From: Clostridia bacterium | Lineage (GTDB): Bacteria; Bacillota; Clostridia; Oscillospirales; CAG-272 | Assembly: GCA_017508465.1 (NCBI GenBank) | Contig: JAFVYW010000033.1 | Span: 1 to 38,019 of the forward strand | DNA length: 38,019 nucleotides | Reading direction: 5' to 3' | Shown: positions 1 to 11,300 of the stretch, piece by piece | Position numbering within the stretch: the first letter of the stretch is position 1 | Layout: the number at the start of each line of letters is the position of its first letter | Made by a program: the position numbers and the translations under genes | Notes under the pieces: generated by a model | Told to the model about the DNA's origin: nothing | What the model saw: only the letters and a program-made list of their open reading frames with translations | The model's database searches: none

Positions 1-1
1 A

Positions 2-568
<567 letters not shown>

Positions 569-577
569 GGAGGCGTT

Positions 578-982
578 ATGCGTACATTTCCTCTGGTAAT
601 CGTCACTCCCGACGGTGAAAAATTCCGTGGCGACGCCGAGAGCCTTCTCGTGCGTACGGGAAGTGGTGACATCGAGATTATGGCAGGCCACGCGCCTTGT
701 CTTTGCTCGATTGCAACAGGTCGCGCACGCGTGCGTTTTGCGGATGGCGAGGAGCGTCTCGCCTCGGCATCTGGCGGTTTCATGACCGTAAAGGGTGGCA
801 CAGTAGAGCTTATCACCACCACCTTTGAATGGGCGGATGAAATCGACCTCGCCCGTGCCGAAGCCGCAAGGCAAAAGGCGACCGAGGCCCTCGCCTCAAA
901 GCTTGACGAGCGCTCGCACCTTCTCGCCAAGGCAAAGCTCGAACGCGCCCTCTGCCGCATCGATGTGGCGTCTTATAAATAA
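578..982 (+). CDS. atpC: F1Fo ATP synthase subunit epsilon
   Basis: This encodes the epsilon subunit (134 residues) of the F1 central stalk, which couples rotation to catalysis and can inhibit ATP hydrolysis. The N-terminal beta-sandwich is recognisable: FPLVIVTPDGEKF, then the GDIEIMAGHAPCL segment typical of epsilon, then GGFMTVKGGTVELIT. A C-terminal helical hairpin rich in Ala, Arg and Glu follows (residues about 88-130). The length is normal for the family. AAGGAGG lies four bases before the ATG, in the nine-base gap after atpD, so the two genes are surely co-transcribed. A hairpin terminator follows within 30 bases, marking this as the last gene of the operon. Confidence 0.97.
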   Translation: MRTFPLVIVTPDGEKFRGDAESLLVRTGSGDIEIMAGHAPCLCSIATGRARVRFADGEERLASASGGFMTVKGGTVELITTTFEWADEIDLARAEAARQKATEALASKLDERSHLLAKAKLERALCRIDVASYK

Positions 983-1006
983 AGCGGAAAAATCATACAA
1001 AAAAAG

Positions 1007-1039
1007 CGGAAGCGTCACTCTCGGCGTTTCCGTTTTTTT
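1007..1039 (+). terminator. Rho-independent terminator of the atp operon
   Basis: An eight-base stem (CGGAAGCG at 1007-1014 with CGTTTCCG at 1025-1032, one G-T pair) is followed directly by seven T residues. It sits 24 bases after the atpC stop codon. Confidence 0.85.
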
Positions 1040-1080
1040 GTGCAGTTTTCACGAAATAATTTTATGCCCTTTCCAATTGC

Positions 1081-1110
1081 TTGACAATATGTCTATTCTC
1101 ATAGTATAAT
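1081..1110 (+). promoter_or_regulatory. Sigma-A type promoter of the small lipoprotein gene
   Basis: Perfect TTGACA (1081-1086) and TATAAT (1105-1110) hexamers are separated by 18 bases. They lie about 60 bases before the ATG at 1171 and just after the atp terminator, so the next gene is an independent unit. Confidence 0.85.
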
Positions 1111-1170
1111 TTAAATAGGGAAAGCCCCCCGATAATTTTCATTTTGCCATCATATGAAAGGAGCCATGAT

Positions 1171-1953
1171 ATGAAACGCTTTTGGATTTGCCTCTTATTG
1201 ATTTTAACACTCTGCACAAGCATTGCCTGTCAGAACGATCCACCACCCAAAACACCTGATGTGCCAGACGATCCACCTACTTCGCGATATCGTTGGGAAG
1301 CCGTTTCTTTTCCTGCCGCTCGTTCCTCTGGGGTGAATGTAAAAATAGAAGATACCATGTTCCCCTCCTGTACTTATGAGCAGCTTTACAATTTCGAATT
1401 CGGCAACGATATTCAATTAACCCACATGTATGAATTTGACGATACTTGCATCGTAGAGTATCTGGGAGATGGCGATATCAGTGATAGCGCAGAATCCTTT
1501 GAGGTAAAATTCGGTATCGGACTTCCTCCTGCAATCATTCGCAACACAGAGCTTGAGCTTGCAAAGACCGTAGATCGTGTTGTCGTCACCCTTACCATCA
1601 ACGGAAATGTCTTTCCCATCGTGGAAACCACAACCTTTACGGAAGACAATCGTAATACTCTCATTTACGGCATCCCTGTTTTTGATGAAATCGAGGGAAA
1701 AGTAACGCATGCGTATCGTTTCAGATACCCTGTCGCTGGCACCGCAAATGTTCCTCTCTCGCTCTTTGATTTTTCTGAAAGCGATACCGTAGAGGTTAGT
1801 GTGAGTGCTATTTTCTATGACGGAGAAGAGGTTTTACCGATTTCGCTGAATCCCTGCACCTTCCAGCTTAAAAAGCAGACTCACGGGTTTGCGTTTATCG
1901 GCACAGATTCATCCATCCATGGTTATCGCGTTGAGGAAATTATGATTTGCTGA
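1171..1953 (+). CDS. Putative lipoprotein of unknown function
   Basis: I do not recognise a family for this 260-residue protein. It starts with a clear lipoprotein-type signal (two positive residues, a hydrophobic stretch FWICLLLILTLCTSIA, then Cys at about residue 20), followed by a Pro/Asp-rich linker (PPPKTPDVPDDPP). That pattern suggests export and lipid anchoring on the outer face of the membrane. The base before the usual lipobox Leu position is Ser, so the box is slightly atypical. The rest looks beta-rich with alternating hydrophobic residues and no Cys pairs or known catalytic motif. The ATG at 1171 is preferred over an upstream TTG at 1144, because AAAGGAG lies eight bases before it and the signal peptide starts there. 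It is a single-gene unit between a promoter at 1081 and a terminator at 1989. Confidence 0.75.
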   Translation: MKRFWICLLLILTLCTSIACQNDPPPKTPDVPDDPPTSRYRWEAVSFPAARSSGVNVKIEDTMFPSCTYEQLYNFEFGNDIQLTHMYEFDDTCIVEYLGDGDISDSAESFEVKFGIGLPPAIIRNTELELAKTVDRVVVTLTINGNVFPIVETTTFTEDNRNTLIYGIPVFDEIEGKVTHAYRFRYPVAGTANVPLSLFDFSESDTVEVSVSAIFYDGEEVLPISLNPCTFQLKKQTHGFAFIGTDSSIHGYRVEEIMIC

Positions 1954-1988
1954 AAAAGGAACAAGCTCGGAATAAAACGCCGATTCTA

Positions 1989-2023
1989 AAAAGAGACTGT
2001 CTCATTTTGAGACAGTCTCTTTT
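1989..2023. terminator. Bidirectional terminator between convergent genes
   Basis: A perfect 16-base stem (1989-2004 with 2008-2023, core GAGACTGTCTCA) closes a three-base loop. A-rich sequence on the left and T-rich sequence on the right let it serve both the plus-strand lipoprotein gene and the minus-strand gdhA gene. Confidence 0.9.
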
Positions 2024-2053
2024 CTATTTTTTTGTTTTCGCCATACGGAAATA

Positions 2054-3403
2054 TCAGACCACGCCCTGTGCGAGCATCGCATCGGCAACCTTGATAAAGC
2101 CTGCGATATTGGCGCCTGCGACCAGGTCATAGCCAAGACCGTATTCCTCGGCGGCTTTGAGGGATGTATAGAAAATATTCTTCATAATGGTGCGAAGCTT
2201 TTCATCGACTTCGTCGGCGCTCCACGCGTAACGCATCGAGTTCTGCGACATTTCCAGTCCGCTGACCGCAACGCCGCCGGCATTGACCGCCTTGGAGGGA
2301 GCGACGATAACGCCGTTTGCCTTCAGGTAGGCGATTGCCTCATTGGTGGTCGGCATATTGGAGACCTCGACATAGTATTTCACGCCGTTTTTCACAATCT
2401 GCTCTGCCTCACGCATATCGACCTCGTTCTGTGTCGCGCAGGGCATCAGGATATCCGCCTTGACGCCCCAAGGCATTTCGCCCTTGAAGAAGGGAACGTC
2501 GAAACGCTCGGCATAGTCCTCGACACGATTGCGACAGGAGGCGCGCATCTCGAGCAGATAATTGATTTTCTCCTCGGTACAGATACCGTCCTCGTCCAGC
2601 ACATAGCCGTCAGGACCAGAGATGGTGATGACCTTACCACCAAGCTCGGTAACCTTCTTTACCGTACCCCAGGCGACATTACCGAAGCCCGAGATAGCGA
2701 AGGTCTTTCCTTTGATATCCTCACCGAAGGTGGAGAGCATTTCGACGGTATAGTAAACCGCGCCGTAGCCTGTCGCTTCGGGACGGATGAGAGAACCGCC
2801 ATAGGGAATGCCCTTTCCTGTCAGGACACCTGTAAATTCGTCACGAAGGCGCTTATACTGACCGAAGAGATAGCCGACCTCACGCGCGCCAACGCCAATG
2901 TCTCCCGCAGGGACATCGGTATCAGGGCCGATATATTTCTGAAGCTCGCTCATAAAGCTCTGGCAGAACGCCATAACCTCGCGGTCGGACTTACCCTTGG
3001 GATCGAAGTCGCTACCGCCCTTACCGCCACCCATAGGAAGCCCTGTCAGGGAGTTTTTGAATGTCTGCTCAAAGCCTAAAAATTTGATAATGCTTTCATT
3101 GACGGAGGGATGAAAACGCAAGCCACCCTTATACGGGCCAATCGCGCTGTTGAACTGGATGCGGAAGCCACGGTTGACCTGCACCTGTCCCTTGTCGTCT
3201 ACCCACGGTACACGGAATTTGATAATGCGCTCGGGCTCGACCATGCGCTCGATGACACCCGAGGTGATGTATTCGGGGCGGCGAAGCAAAACAGGCTCAA
3301 TCGAGTGAAGCACCTCGCTCACCGTTTGATGAAACTCCACTTCCCCGCTATTGCGCGCCTTGACACGCTCCATAAGTTCATTCAGATAGGCAATTTGAAA
3401 CAC
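2054..3403 (-). CDS. gdhA: NADP-type glutamate dehydrogenase
   Basis: This enzyme assimilates ammonia by reductive amination of 2-oxoglutarate to glutamate in the cytoplasm. The 449-residue length matches the hexameric small-type GDH family (about 450). Recognisable features include the substrate and ammonium site NSAIGPYKGGLRFHPSVN, the catalytic lysine region LPMGGGKGGSDFDPKGKSD (also characteristic of the NADP-linked enzyme), the VPAGDIGVGAREVGYLFGQY stretch and the Rossmann motif SGFGNVAWG. The start chosen is the GTG at 3401-3403, with AAAGGAG (3413-3419) nine bases upstream. An in-frame upstream extension to 3463 would run through the promoter and is rejected. The gene stands alone between its own promoter and the terminator at 1989. 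Confidence 0.97.
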   Translation of the reverse strand: MFQIAYLNELMERVKARNSGEVEFHQTVSEVLHSIEPVLLRRPEYITSGVIERMVEPERIIKFRVPWVDDKGQVQVNRGFRIQFNSAIGPYKGGLRFHPSVNESIIKFLGFEQTFKNSLTGLPMGGGKGGSDFDPKGKSDREVMAFCQSFMSELQKYIGPDTDVPAGDIGVGAREVGYLFGQYKRLRDEFTGVLTGKGIPYGGSLIRPEATGYGAVYYTVEMLSTFGEDIKGKTFAISGFGNVAWGTVKKVTELGGKVITISGPDGYVLDEDGICTEEKINYLLEMRASCRNRVEDYAERFDVPFFKGEMPWGVKADILMPCATQNEVDMREAEQIVKNGVKYYVEVSNMPTTNEAIAYLKANGVIVAPSKAVNAGGVAVSGLEMSQNSMRYAWSADEVDEKLRTIMKNIFYTSLKAAEEYGLGYDLVAGANIAGFIKVADAMLAQGVV

Positions 3404-3445
3404 GATTGTCGTCTCCTTTCGTCTTTTAAAGAAAAAATTTCTTTT

Positions 3446-3474
3446 ATTATACTCTAATCTCATGGAAAAATCAA
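3446..3474 (-). promoter_or_regulatory. Sigma-A type promoter of gdhA
   Basis: Read on the minus strand, TTGATT (3469-3474) and TATAAT (3446-3451) are 17 bases apart and lie about 45 bases before the gdhA GTG. An A/T-rich dyad (AAAGAAA...TTTCTTT, about 3429-3445) falls in the early leader and could be a regulatory site, but that is only a guess. Confidence 0.82.
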
Positions 3475-3602
3475 GTATTTTGTTGAAAAAATGCCTGAAA
3501 GATATTGGAAAAGGAAGCCGTCCTCTCTTTCAGAAAAAAACAGGTTTATTTTTTTGTTGTGCGGGCAAGATATCTCTATCAAAGAAAAGGGGAGACAATA
3601 AC

Positions 3603-5030
3603 TTGGATTACGCAAAGAAAAAAACACATAAGCTTCGCTTGCCTGTACGCTCGTCTCTTTCCTTTTTCGCCTTTCTTTCGCTCGGGCGCGCCTCCACCTT
3701 CCTGACAACGCCCATCTTCACAAGGCTTCTCACCCCCGAAGAATACGCCCTCACCCCTTTATATTATACTTGGCTTTCGGTTTTTAGTACACTCGCCACC
3801 CTTGACCTGACAGGAAGTATTCTTCTCTCGGGGCTATCGAGACACAAAAAGGAAGCCGACCGCTATCTCTCATCCGCAACCTCGCTCACCCTCACCACCG
3901 CCCTTGTCACCTTCTTTGTTGTTCTGCTTTTACGCGGAAAAATGGCAGTCCTGACGGGACTTCCTGTGCATCTTTTGCTTCTGATGTTTTTACAGATACT
4001 CTCGGGAATTGTCATCGCAAGTGTCGAATGTCGGGCGAAATTTTTCTACCAGCCAAAGCGCGCCATTCCCTCCATTTTAGCAAGCGCCTTTCTCTCCCCC
4101 ATCATCGCTTATCTTCTGATCCGAAGTGGCGTTCTGCGCGCCGAGGGGCGCATTCTCGCGACCGTCATATCGACCACACTCGTCGCCATCCCTTCCCTCA
4201 TTTTCCTCTATCGGCGCGGCAGGTGCTTTTTCAATAAACACATCTGGAAGGAACAACTCCTGCGCGCCCTCCCTCTCTTTCCACACTATCTCGCCCTGAT
4301 GACGCTCGCCGAGGTCGGTCGCATTTTTGTCGGCAGGCTCGACACGCCTGACGCTCTGGCAAAGCTCGGCGTTGCCGCCACTCTGTCGCATGCTATACCT
4401 CTGCTCGCCGCAGGTATCAACTCGGCGTTCTACCCTTGGCTTTTACGCCGTATTCGCTCAAGAGAGTCTGGGAGAGTGCGCGAGGTGACAACTATTGTTG
4501 TCAAAATCATCTCATTTGCCGCCATATGTCTGATTCTTCTCTCCCCGGAATTTTATTCAATTCTCGCGCCTAAAGAGGGATACGGAGACGGTCTGTATGC
4601 CACGGCACCCCTCGTGATTTCCAGTCTGTTCGCCTTTTTATACACCATCGTCGCAGGCGTGAATTTAGAGTGTGCAAAGCCCTCCCGCATCGCCATAACT
4701 ACCCTTTTGTGCGCCCTACTCGGCGTTGCACTGACGCTTCCCATGGTGCTGAAATTCGGCTTTATCGGCGCATCCATCGCGACGGCACTCTCCTATATTT
4801 TCCTGACGGCGCTTCATTCCCTGCTCCTTCTTCGCACATCGGGAAGGAATATCCTCCCTCTCGCACCGCGTCCGACCATTCTCCTGACACTCGCCCTTGG
4901 TATCTCTGCCATTCTGACACTCTATTTAAAAGCCTATCTTCCCCTGCGCCTTCTTCTCCTTTTTGTTCCCCTGCTTCTTCTCCTTGACCTCGCCTTGCGC
5001 TCGCGCTCCCTCTTTCACGAGGTTGAATAA
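3603..5030 (+). CDS. Polysaccharide biosynthesis / Wzx-like flippase family membrane protein
   Basis: This is a 475-residue integral membrane protein with about 12-14 hydrophobic segments. Members of the oligosaccharide flippase (MOP) superfamily move lipid-linked sugars across the membrane. Support comes from the N-terminal pattern SSLSFFAFLSLGRASTFLTT...IFTRLLTPEEYALTPLYYT, typical of Wzx-like proteins (a short amphipathic start, then the conserved LLTPEEYG-like turn), and from the repeated long hydrophobic helices to the C-terminus. The start is most likely the TTG at 3603, because AAGGGGAG lies eight bases upstream and the family motif follows soon after. An open frame extends back to an ATG at 3462, but that part is Lys/Phe-rich, overlaps the gdhA promoter and is probably untranslated. 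No glycosyltransferase lies next to it, so the substrate cannot be guessed. Confidence 0.8.
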   Translation: MDYAKKKTHKLRLPVRSSLSFFAFLSLGRASTFLTTPIFTRLLTPEEYALTPLYYTWLSVFSTLATLDLTGSILLSGLSRHKKEADRYLSSATSLTLTTALVTFFVVLLLRGKMAVLTGLPVHLLLLMFLQILSGIVIASVECRAKFFYQPKRAIPSILASAFLSPIIAYLLIRSGVLRAEGRILATVISTTLVAIPSLIFLYRRGRCFFNKHIWKEQLLRALPLFPHYLALMTLAEVGRIFVGRLDTPDALAKLGVAATLSHAIPLLAAGINSAFYPWLLRRIRSRESGRVREVTTIVVKIISFAAICLILLSPEFYSILAPKEGYGDGLYATAPLVISSLFAFLYTIVAGVNLECAKPSRIAITTLLCALLGVALTLPMVLKFGFIGASIATALSYIFLTALHSLLLLRTSGRNILPLAPRPTILLTLALGISAILTLYLKAYLPLRLLLLFVPLLLLLDLALRSRSLFHEVE

Positions 5031-5033
5031 AAT

Positions 5034-5286
5034 AAGGGGCTGCTTCATTTAGGCATAACCGAACGAAAAACGACAGAGGTACAATCAATGTGCCTCTGTC
5101 GTTTACAGATTAAGAGGAAACTAAGGTCAAAACCTACGGTTTTCTCTTTTTTTATTTAGGTTTTTCGTTCGGTTATGCCTAAATGAAGCGAGCCCCAAAG
5201 GCGCTTCGCACTAAGAATTCGGCATTTTAGTGAAAATTCTCATTCAATACCAAAGTATGCTGAATTCTTAATGACTCAGCCCCTTT
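5034..5286. repeat. Composite nested inverted-repeat element (possible terminator, MITE-like element or structured RNA)
   Basis: This 253-base stretch between two convergent genes is almost entirely built of dyads. The outermost arms are AAGGGGCTG (5034-5042) and CAGCCCCTT (5277-5285). Inside, a near-perfect arm pair of about 36 bases (5036-5071 with 5160-5196, one base inserted) shares the GGGGCT end. Within that pair lie a 15-base hairpin (5068-5082 with 5090-5104, seven-base loop) and a weaker A/T-rich hairpin (5112-5121 with 5139-5148) followed by seven T residues. Right of the main pair lies a 14-base dyad (5212-5225 with 5257-5270, one wobble), then CCCCTTTTT. It could act as a terminator for both neighbours, or be a small non-autonomous element inserted in a terminator. 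No coding frame is evident. Confidence 0.75.
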
Positions 5287-5312
5287 TTGCTTGTGGGGGT
5301 TATTTGGTTTTG

Positions 5313-8300
5313 TCAGGAAACGGGCCAATCGTATTCCACGCCATCAACCACAATCTTCGCTGTGAGAGTTCTGGTTGCCTGGAAAGAACCGGAAAATCCA
5401 CCCGTACCAGCGGTTTGCAGATCCTTCGACGAGAAGGAGTTTGTGGTAATCGCCTTGATGCACGAGAGACTATCCGCGTAAACCTTACCGCCGAGAGCCG
5501 TCGCCGTCAGTTTTCCGTGGACGGTGAATTTCGCGCCTTCAAAGAGAGGTGCGCTCTCACCGAGTGTCGGGTTTTTCGTCGGGTAGGGGTTCGTGCCATC
5601 GTTGGCATCACTATATGTTTCGTCGAGGATGATAATCTTACCAATCGTCAGGTCAACACCCTGGTTTACCGTCAGGGACGCACCAGGAAGCATCTGGAAG
5701 TTCTGCCCCATCGTGTAGATAGCACTTGTAGCACCGGGCAAGGTGTTCAGCTTAATCTGATAGTGATAAGACAGGGGGAAGAGGTAGTTCGCCGAGTTTA
5801 CAGTAACACTTCCGAGGAAGCCCGTTTTGACCTTCAGGGACATGGAGTTGAGGGATGCGCCACCGTACATATCGAGGTCACATACCTCGCTTGTGGGATC
5901 ATACTTCGCGATGATATAACTACCGCTTGTCATCTGAATAACGCTCGAGGTTGTGTTACCAATCATGGTCGCCGTGGTAGGATTGTGCTGGTCACCTGCG
6001 TAGAGGTTACAACAAGCCATCAGGGACGAACCATATTGATATTCTATCGTCGAATGTACATTCATGAAGATAAATCTCTTATAAACGGTCGAGGCATTCT
6101 TTCCCCTGCTGTAAATGTAGTACATACGGCTACCGCCGAGGAAGTCACGAAGGACGAAGGGCTGGTAGAGCTTCGCGCCACTTGTTACGGTGGTACGGCT
6201 ACCGTTGTTCGTCGCGCTTTCGGTGACCTTACCAAAGGCGTGAAGTGTACCATTGACAATGATGTTTGCGCCCCTGCCAAGTTCAAGCTCGGCGTATTTG
6301 ACCGCGGTGTGTCCTGCATATGCGCTACCACCGCCACCACCGGAAAGCTCACCTGCGATGGTAAGGGTGCCATTGACCGTCAGGGTAACACCATCCGCCA
6401 CCTTAACGAGAAGGGTACGGGACAGTTTTGTAAGTCCACCGTAATCGGTCGTAGTGCCATTATAAGTTGCAACGAAGTTGCCACTTGATGCGATATTATA
6501 ATCGCTCTCGCCACTACCCCACGGAAGAATGAGGGTGACATTCGATGCGACTTCCACATCCTCGCGGATGATAACGCTTCCGCTGACATCGGGAAGGACA
6601 TAAACCTTACCGCCCGATGCTGCTGCGGCATTCAGCGCGTTTTCAATCGTGCCGTATTGCGTTCCGCCGAAGCCGACTGTCGCAACACTCTTAAGAGAGA
6701 TGGACATCGTCGCTACCAGGGGGGTACGCACGAAGTTTGTCGAGGTGGGAACGAAGGTGACCTGTGCAGTGCTGGTTCCGCCTGCAACAAAGTTAACTGT
6801 ACCAATGGTGAAAGTACCGCTGACTTCTGCGCCCTTGAAGGTCACAAGTCCAAGTCCGATAAGGGAAGGCATATCGCTCTGGTAGTAAGGACCACCGGAT
6901 ATGGTGAAGTCTGCAAAGGTAAGAGATGCGGGCGTTACGGTGAAGGAAACATAGAGAGAGCCTTCGAGGTTCACATTTCCTTCGACTGTCGCATAGAGCC
7001 AGTACGAGCCTGCGTCAAGGCTTGCGCCTACGCTATCGTCATAAGGCAGATATGCGCCATCGCGGCTGGTTGCATAGTAAAGCGCAAGCGTATGCGCCGC
7101 ATCGGTGTTGGCGAGGATTTCGCCAGGAGCAACATAAGAACCATATTCAAAGCCACTCCATGTGCCATTCATCGTGACATCGACATGCGTCGGAACGATG
7201 CGATAGTTGAGTGTGCGTACTGCGCCTGCAAGACCATCGCTCCAGATATAGTTGGTCGCGTCTACAAGCGTCAGGGTAGCGGTATATGTGCCACTGTCCG
7301 TACCACCATTATCGACAACGGTGTACAACGCATTCGAGGTAAGACCTGACGAATGTGCCGCGCCGTCATAATCAAAGTCGGAATCTGCGAGGACAGGAAG
7401 CTCCACCACAACCTTCGTAATACGGAAGGAGAGCGTTACGGAAAGTGCGCTCGCGTTCACGCCTTCGGTGTAGAATTTCGCGACATAATCACCTGCGGTG
7501 GTAGGAAGAGTTGCGGTATAGGTGCTATCGTCTGCGCCGGCAACCTTGTATACAACCTTAAGCTCCTCATACTTCGGTACTGCCGTGCCATTGTCGCCTG
7601 CTTCACCATACTGCCAGGAGGGTGTGATGGTGGGTGCGCTTACCCATTCGTTTGTCGCCTTCACAATGCGGAAGGTGAGTGTCAGGGTTGCATTCTCGCT
7701 CTCTGCCCATGCATAGTTTGCGCTATCCTTGAGCTCGAGCACAACAGCATATCCGCCAACCACAGTTCCACCTGCGTTTTCCTTTACGGTGTAAAGTGCC
7801 GTGTCGGCAATACCTGCCGTCTGGGCGGTCGCGTTGTAGGTCTTATCGGCAATCACAGGGGTGTCAATCTTGCGCTTCGCTACGCTCACGGTGATGGTCT
7901 CTGTACGCTCGTTGTAGTTCTGCGTGTTCGGGAAGAACTTCGCTACAAGCGTATGTGTACCTGCCGTAAGGACTGTCGCGCCATCAAGGAGCGCGCCTTC
8001 TGCATTTACAAATGCCCATACACCATTGGTGCTTTCGGGAAGTACAAGGTCTGCGAGAGTATCGCCATAGGTCGCATTCTGCGAAAGTGTCAGACTATCG
8101 CTGTTCGTCGCCTTATTGACGGTGACGGTAACGGTCTTTTCACACGCCAGATAATTTGCGCTTTCCGCGAGCGTCATCTTGACGGTGTACTCACCTGCAT
8201 CCACAATATTCTCTACGGCTACGCCACCGCAGAGGATGGTAATCACAATAGTGCTTTCGTTATGCGAAGGTGTACCGACAATCGTGATGACCTCGCCATC

Positions 8301-11300
8301 ATAAGTGAATGTGTAGCTATCCTCTGCCTCAATCGAAGAGGTCGCTTTCGCGATGGTGAAGGAGACGGGCTCGCTCTCGCCATACGCATAGTTTGTATTG
8401 TCTCCCGAGGAAACCGCCTTCACATAGTATGTGCCGGCTTTCGTGGGAACAACTTCGGTATAGGTACCGTTCTTCTCTGTTGCATACAGGAAGGTGATAT
8501 TTGCCATAAGGCTTGTGCTTGCGGAGGGTACATTCGCCTCGTCGCCATAAGTCCAGCCGTCAAGGACGGGGGTGGTGACGGTGACAGGCGCTTGTCTGAT
8601 GGTGTACGATGCTTCGCGTGTAGCACCTTCGCCATCACGGAAGATGTAGTTGTCCGTGTCACAAAGAGTAAAGGTTACGGTGTAAGTGCCGACATTCACG
8701 CCGTCTACACCCTCTACGGTGTAGATAGCGTTCGATGCTACGCCGAGGTCAAAGGCACTGCCCGTGTATACAAATTCCGTGCCCGAAAGGGTGGGAACTT
8801 CTACGATGCGCTTTTCGATAACCAATGTGCGCACAGCGGTAAGAATGGTATAATTCTCATCGGTCGTGGTAAAACGAACGGTGTATGTGCCGACAGCAGT
8901 CGGTTTTGTCGTGCTATACTCGCTATCAGGCGCATCGGCTTTCTTGTATTCAACCACAACGCCACCATGCACCGCTTCACCGATCACAACAATCTCGTCG
9001 CCATAAATGACAGGAGAGGAAACGGAAGGCTCTTTACCCTCTGCCCAGTTGTTCGGTGCTACGGAAATCTGATAAGAAAGGGTGATTTCGCTCTCTTGTG
9101 TACCGACAAAGGCATAGTTGGCGCTGTCGCGGAGAGCAAGAATTACGGTATAGGTACCAAGCTCGGTACCGCCGACATCACTCTTAACAATGTAATGCTC
9201 GGCATCGGTAAGGCCGGATGTGATATGCTCGCCCGTGTATTCCTTATGAGAAACCTCGGGAACAGCAACCGCCCTCTTCGCTACGGTTACCGTAATGACA
9301 ACCTCGCGGTCAAGGTAGTTCGGGTTTGTCGAGGTGAACTTCAGGGTGAAGGTGTTCACGCCTGCATTACCAACAGTGGTGTCCAGAGGAAGCTCGAACG
9401 CCCATACGCCCTTATCGCTCGTGGGAATGGTAAGGCTCGCGAGCGTGTCGCCATAGGTCGCCGTCTGGTTCTGGTTCACCGTGTCGGTGTTCTCTGCCTT
9501 CTCCACTACAACCGTGACGGTCTTTTCACATGCGAGATAGTTTTCGCTCTCGGGGAGCGTGAAGGTTACGGTATACTCACCTGCAAGACGGATTTCCTCG
9601 ACAGCACTTCCGCCGAAGAGGATGGTAGCAACAATCGTGCTTTCCGTATGCGAAGGTGTTGCCGTGATGGTAAATGCTTCGCCACCATAGGTGAAGGTCG
9701 CATCTGCCGCATCTATCGAAGAGGTTGCTTTCGCGATGGTGAAGGAGAGTGCTTCACTCTCGAGGGCGGTATAGTTCGCCGTTGCTTCCACAACTGCCTT
9801 CACATAATAAGTGCCTGCATTCTGCGGTACGGTCGCGCTGTATTCGCCATCGGGGGATGTCGCATAGAGAATTGTGACATTACCAAAGAGCGCGCTTGCA
9901 TGAGGCGCTACAACTGCCTCACCATAGGTGCGGTCATAAACCACAAGTCCCTCGGTAAAGGTGTTGGTTGCCTGCTTGATTTCGTAGGTGAGTTCACGGA
10001 AGGCTCCCGTCGCGCCATCGTTCCACTTGTAGTTTGCGCTGTCCTTCAGGGTAACGGTTACCTTATATGTGCCAACGACAGTTGCAGGGGTTTCGCTTAC
10101 CGTGTAATCATCGGTAGCGGAAAGTCCCGAGGAATATGCAGTACCCGTGTAGACGAATTCGCTCTCGGGAAGGGTGGGAACATCTATCGCACGCTTTTCA
10201 ATCACGAAGGAAACCTCTGCAGTCATCGTGCTTGCATTTTCGTCGGTGGTGACGAACTTCGCGATATATTTTCCTGCCTTATCGGGAACGGTCGCGGTGA
10301 ATACTTCACCCTCACGGTCTGCCTTGTAAAGTACGGTATATCCACCGTAGAGTGCTTTCGCTACGGGTGTCGCAGGCGTATCTCCATATGTCCAGCCCGA
10401 AAGGGTAGGCGCGATTTCCCATGCGTTTTCTACGGAGGTGATATGGTATGTGATGGTTGCGCTGTCGCCACTGATGTCGGCAATCGCGTAATTGTTCTTA
10501 TCGGTAAGCTCTACCGTTACAGAATACGCGCCAACGGCTACGCCGCCCTCATCCTCCACAACAGTAAAGAGGGCGTCAGAGACAAGACCTGATGTCTGTG
10601 CGAAACCTGTATAAGCTTTATTCGCTACGATAGGAAGAGGAAGTACCTTTTTCGCTACGGTGACAGAAACTTCAACCGTGCGGTCAAGGTAGTTCGGGTT
10701 TGTCGAGGTGAACTTCAGAGTGAAGGTGTTCACGCCTGCATTACCGACAGAGGTGTCCAAAGGAAGCTCGAACGCCCATACGCCCTTATCGCTCGTGGGA
10801 ATGGTAAGGCTCGCGAGTGTGTCGCCATAGGTCGCCGTCTGGTTCTGGTTTACCGTGTCGGTGTTCTCACGAGGAAGAATTCGCACGGTAAGCTCTTCGG
10901 TTGCGCCAAGGTAAAGGTCGGTTTCCGCGAGGATAAGACGAAGGGTGTAAGTTCCTGCGTCACGCATCTCGCTCGCGCCAACAAGCTCTACCGATACAGC
11001 GCCACCATTGGTCGCGTAATAGGTATTCGGAATGGTATATACCTTTCCGTCATAGGTGGAGATGTACTCTTTTTCAAAGCCAAGGATGCTTGCCTTGCCC
11101 TTATTGACGGTAACGGTAACAGTACCTTCTACCGCCTTATAGTTTTTGTCGGTGGGCGTATAAATAACGGTATATTCCGACACGCCAACAGCAGAGAGCG
11201 CTGTGGTCGGGGTTTTCCATGTAAAGCCTGCCCCGAGGACGATGTCCGAAAGGGAAAGCCCGGGACGATACTCAACCGCTGCGGGATTTTTGAATTCAAC

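Noticed and set aside
5034..5286. Insertion sequence
   Set aside because: No transposase frame, no clear target-site duplication, and too short for an autonomous element. It is kept only as a composite repeat.
5271..6488. A 405-codon plus-strand open frame starting in the inverted-repeat element
   Set aside because: It is antisense to the C-terminus of the giant lipoprotein, with no ribosome site and no recognisable protein features.
7353..10592. A 1079-codon open frame on the plus strand opposite the giant lipoprotein gene
   Set aside because: It lacks a ribosome binding site and has an improbable Cys/Arg-rich composition. It lies fully antisense to a frame with signal peptide, domains and strong ribosome site. 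Its openness follows from the biased codon use of the repeats on the other strand.
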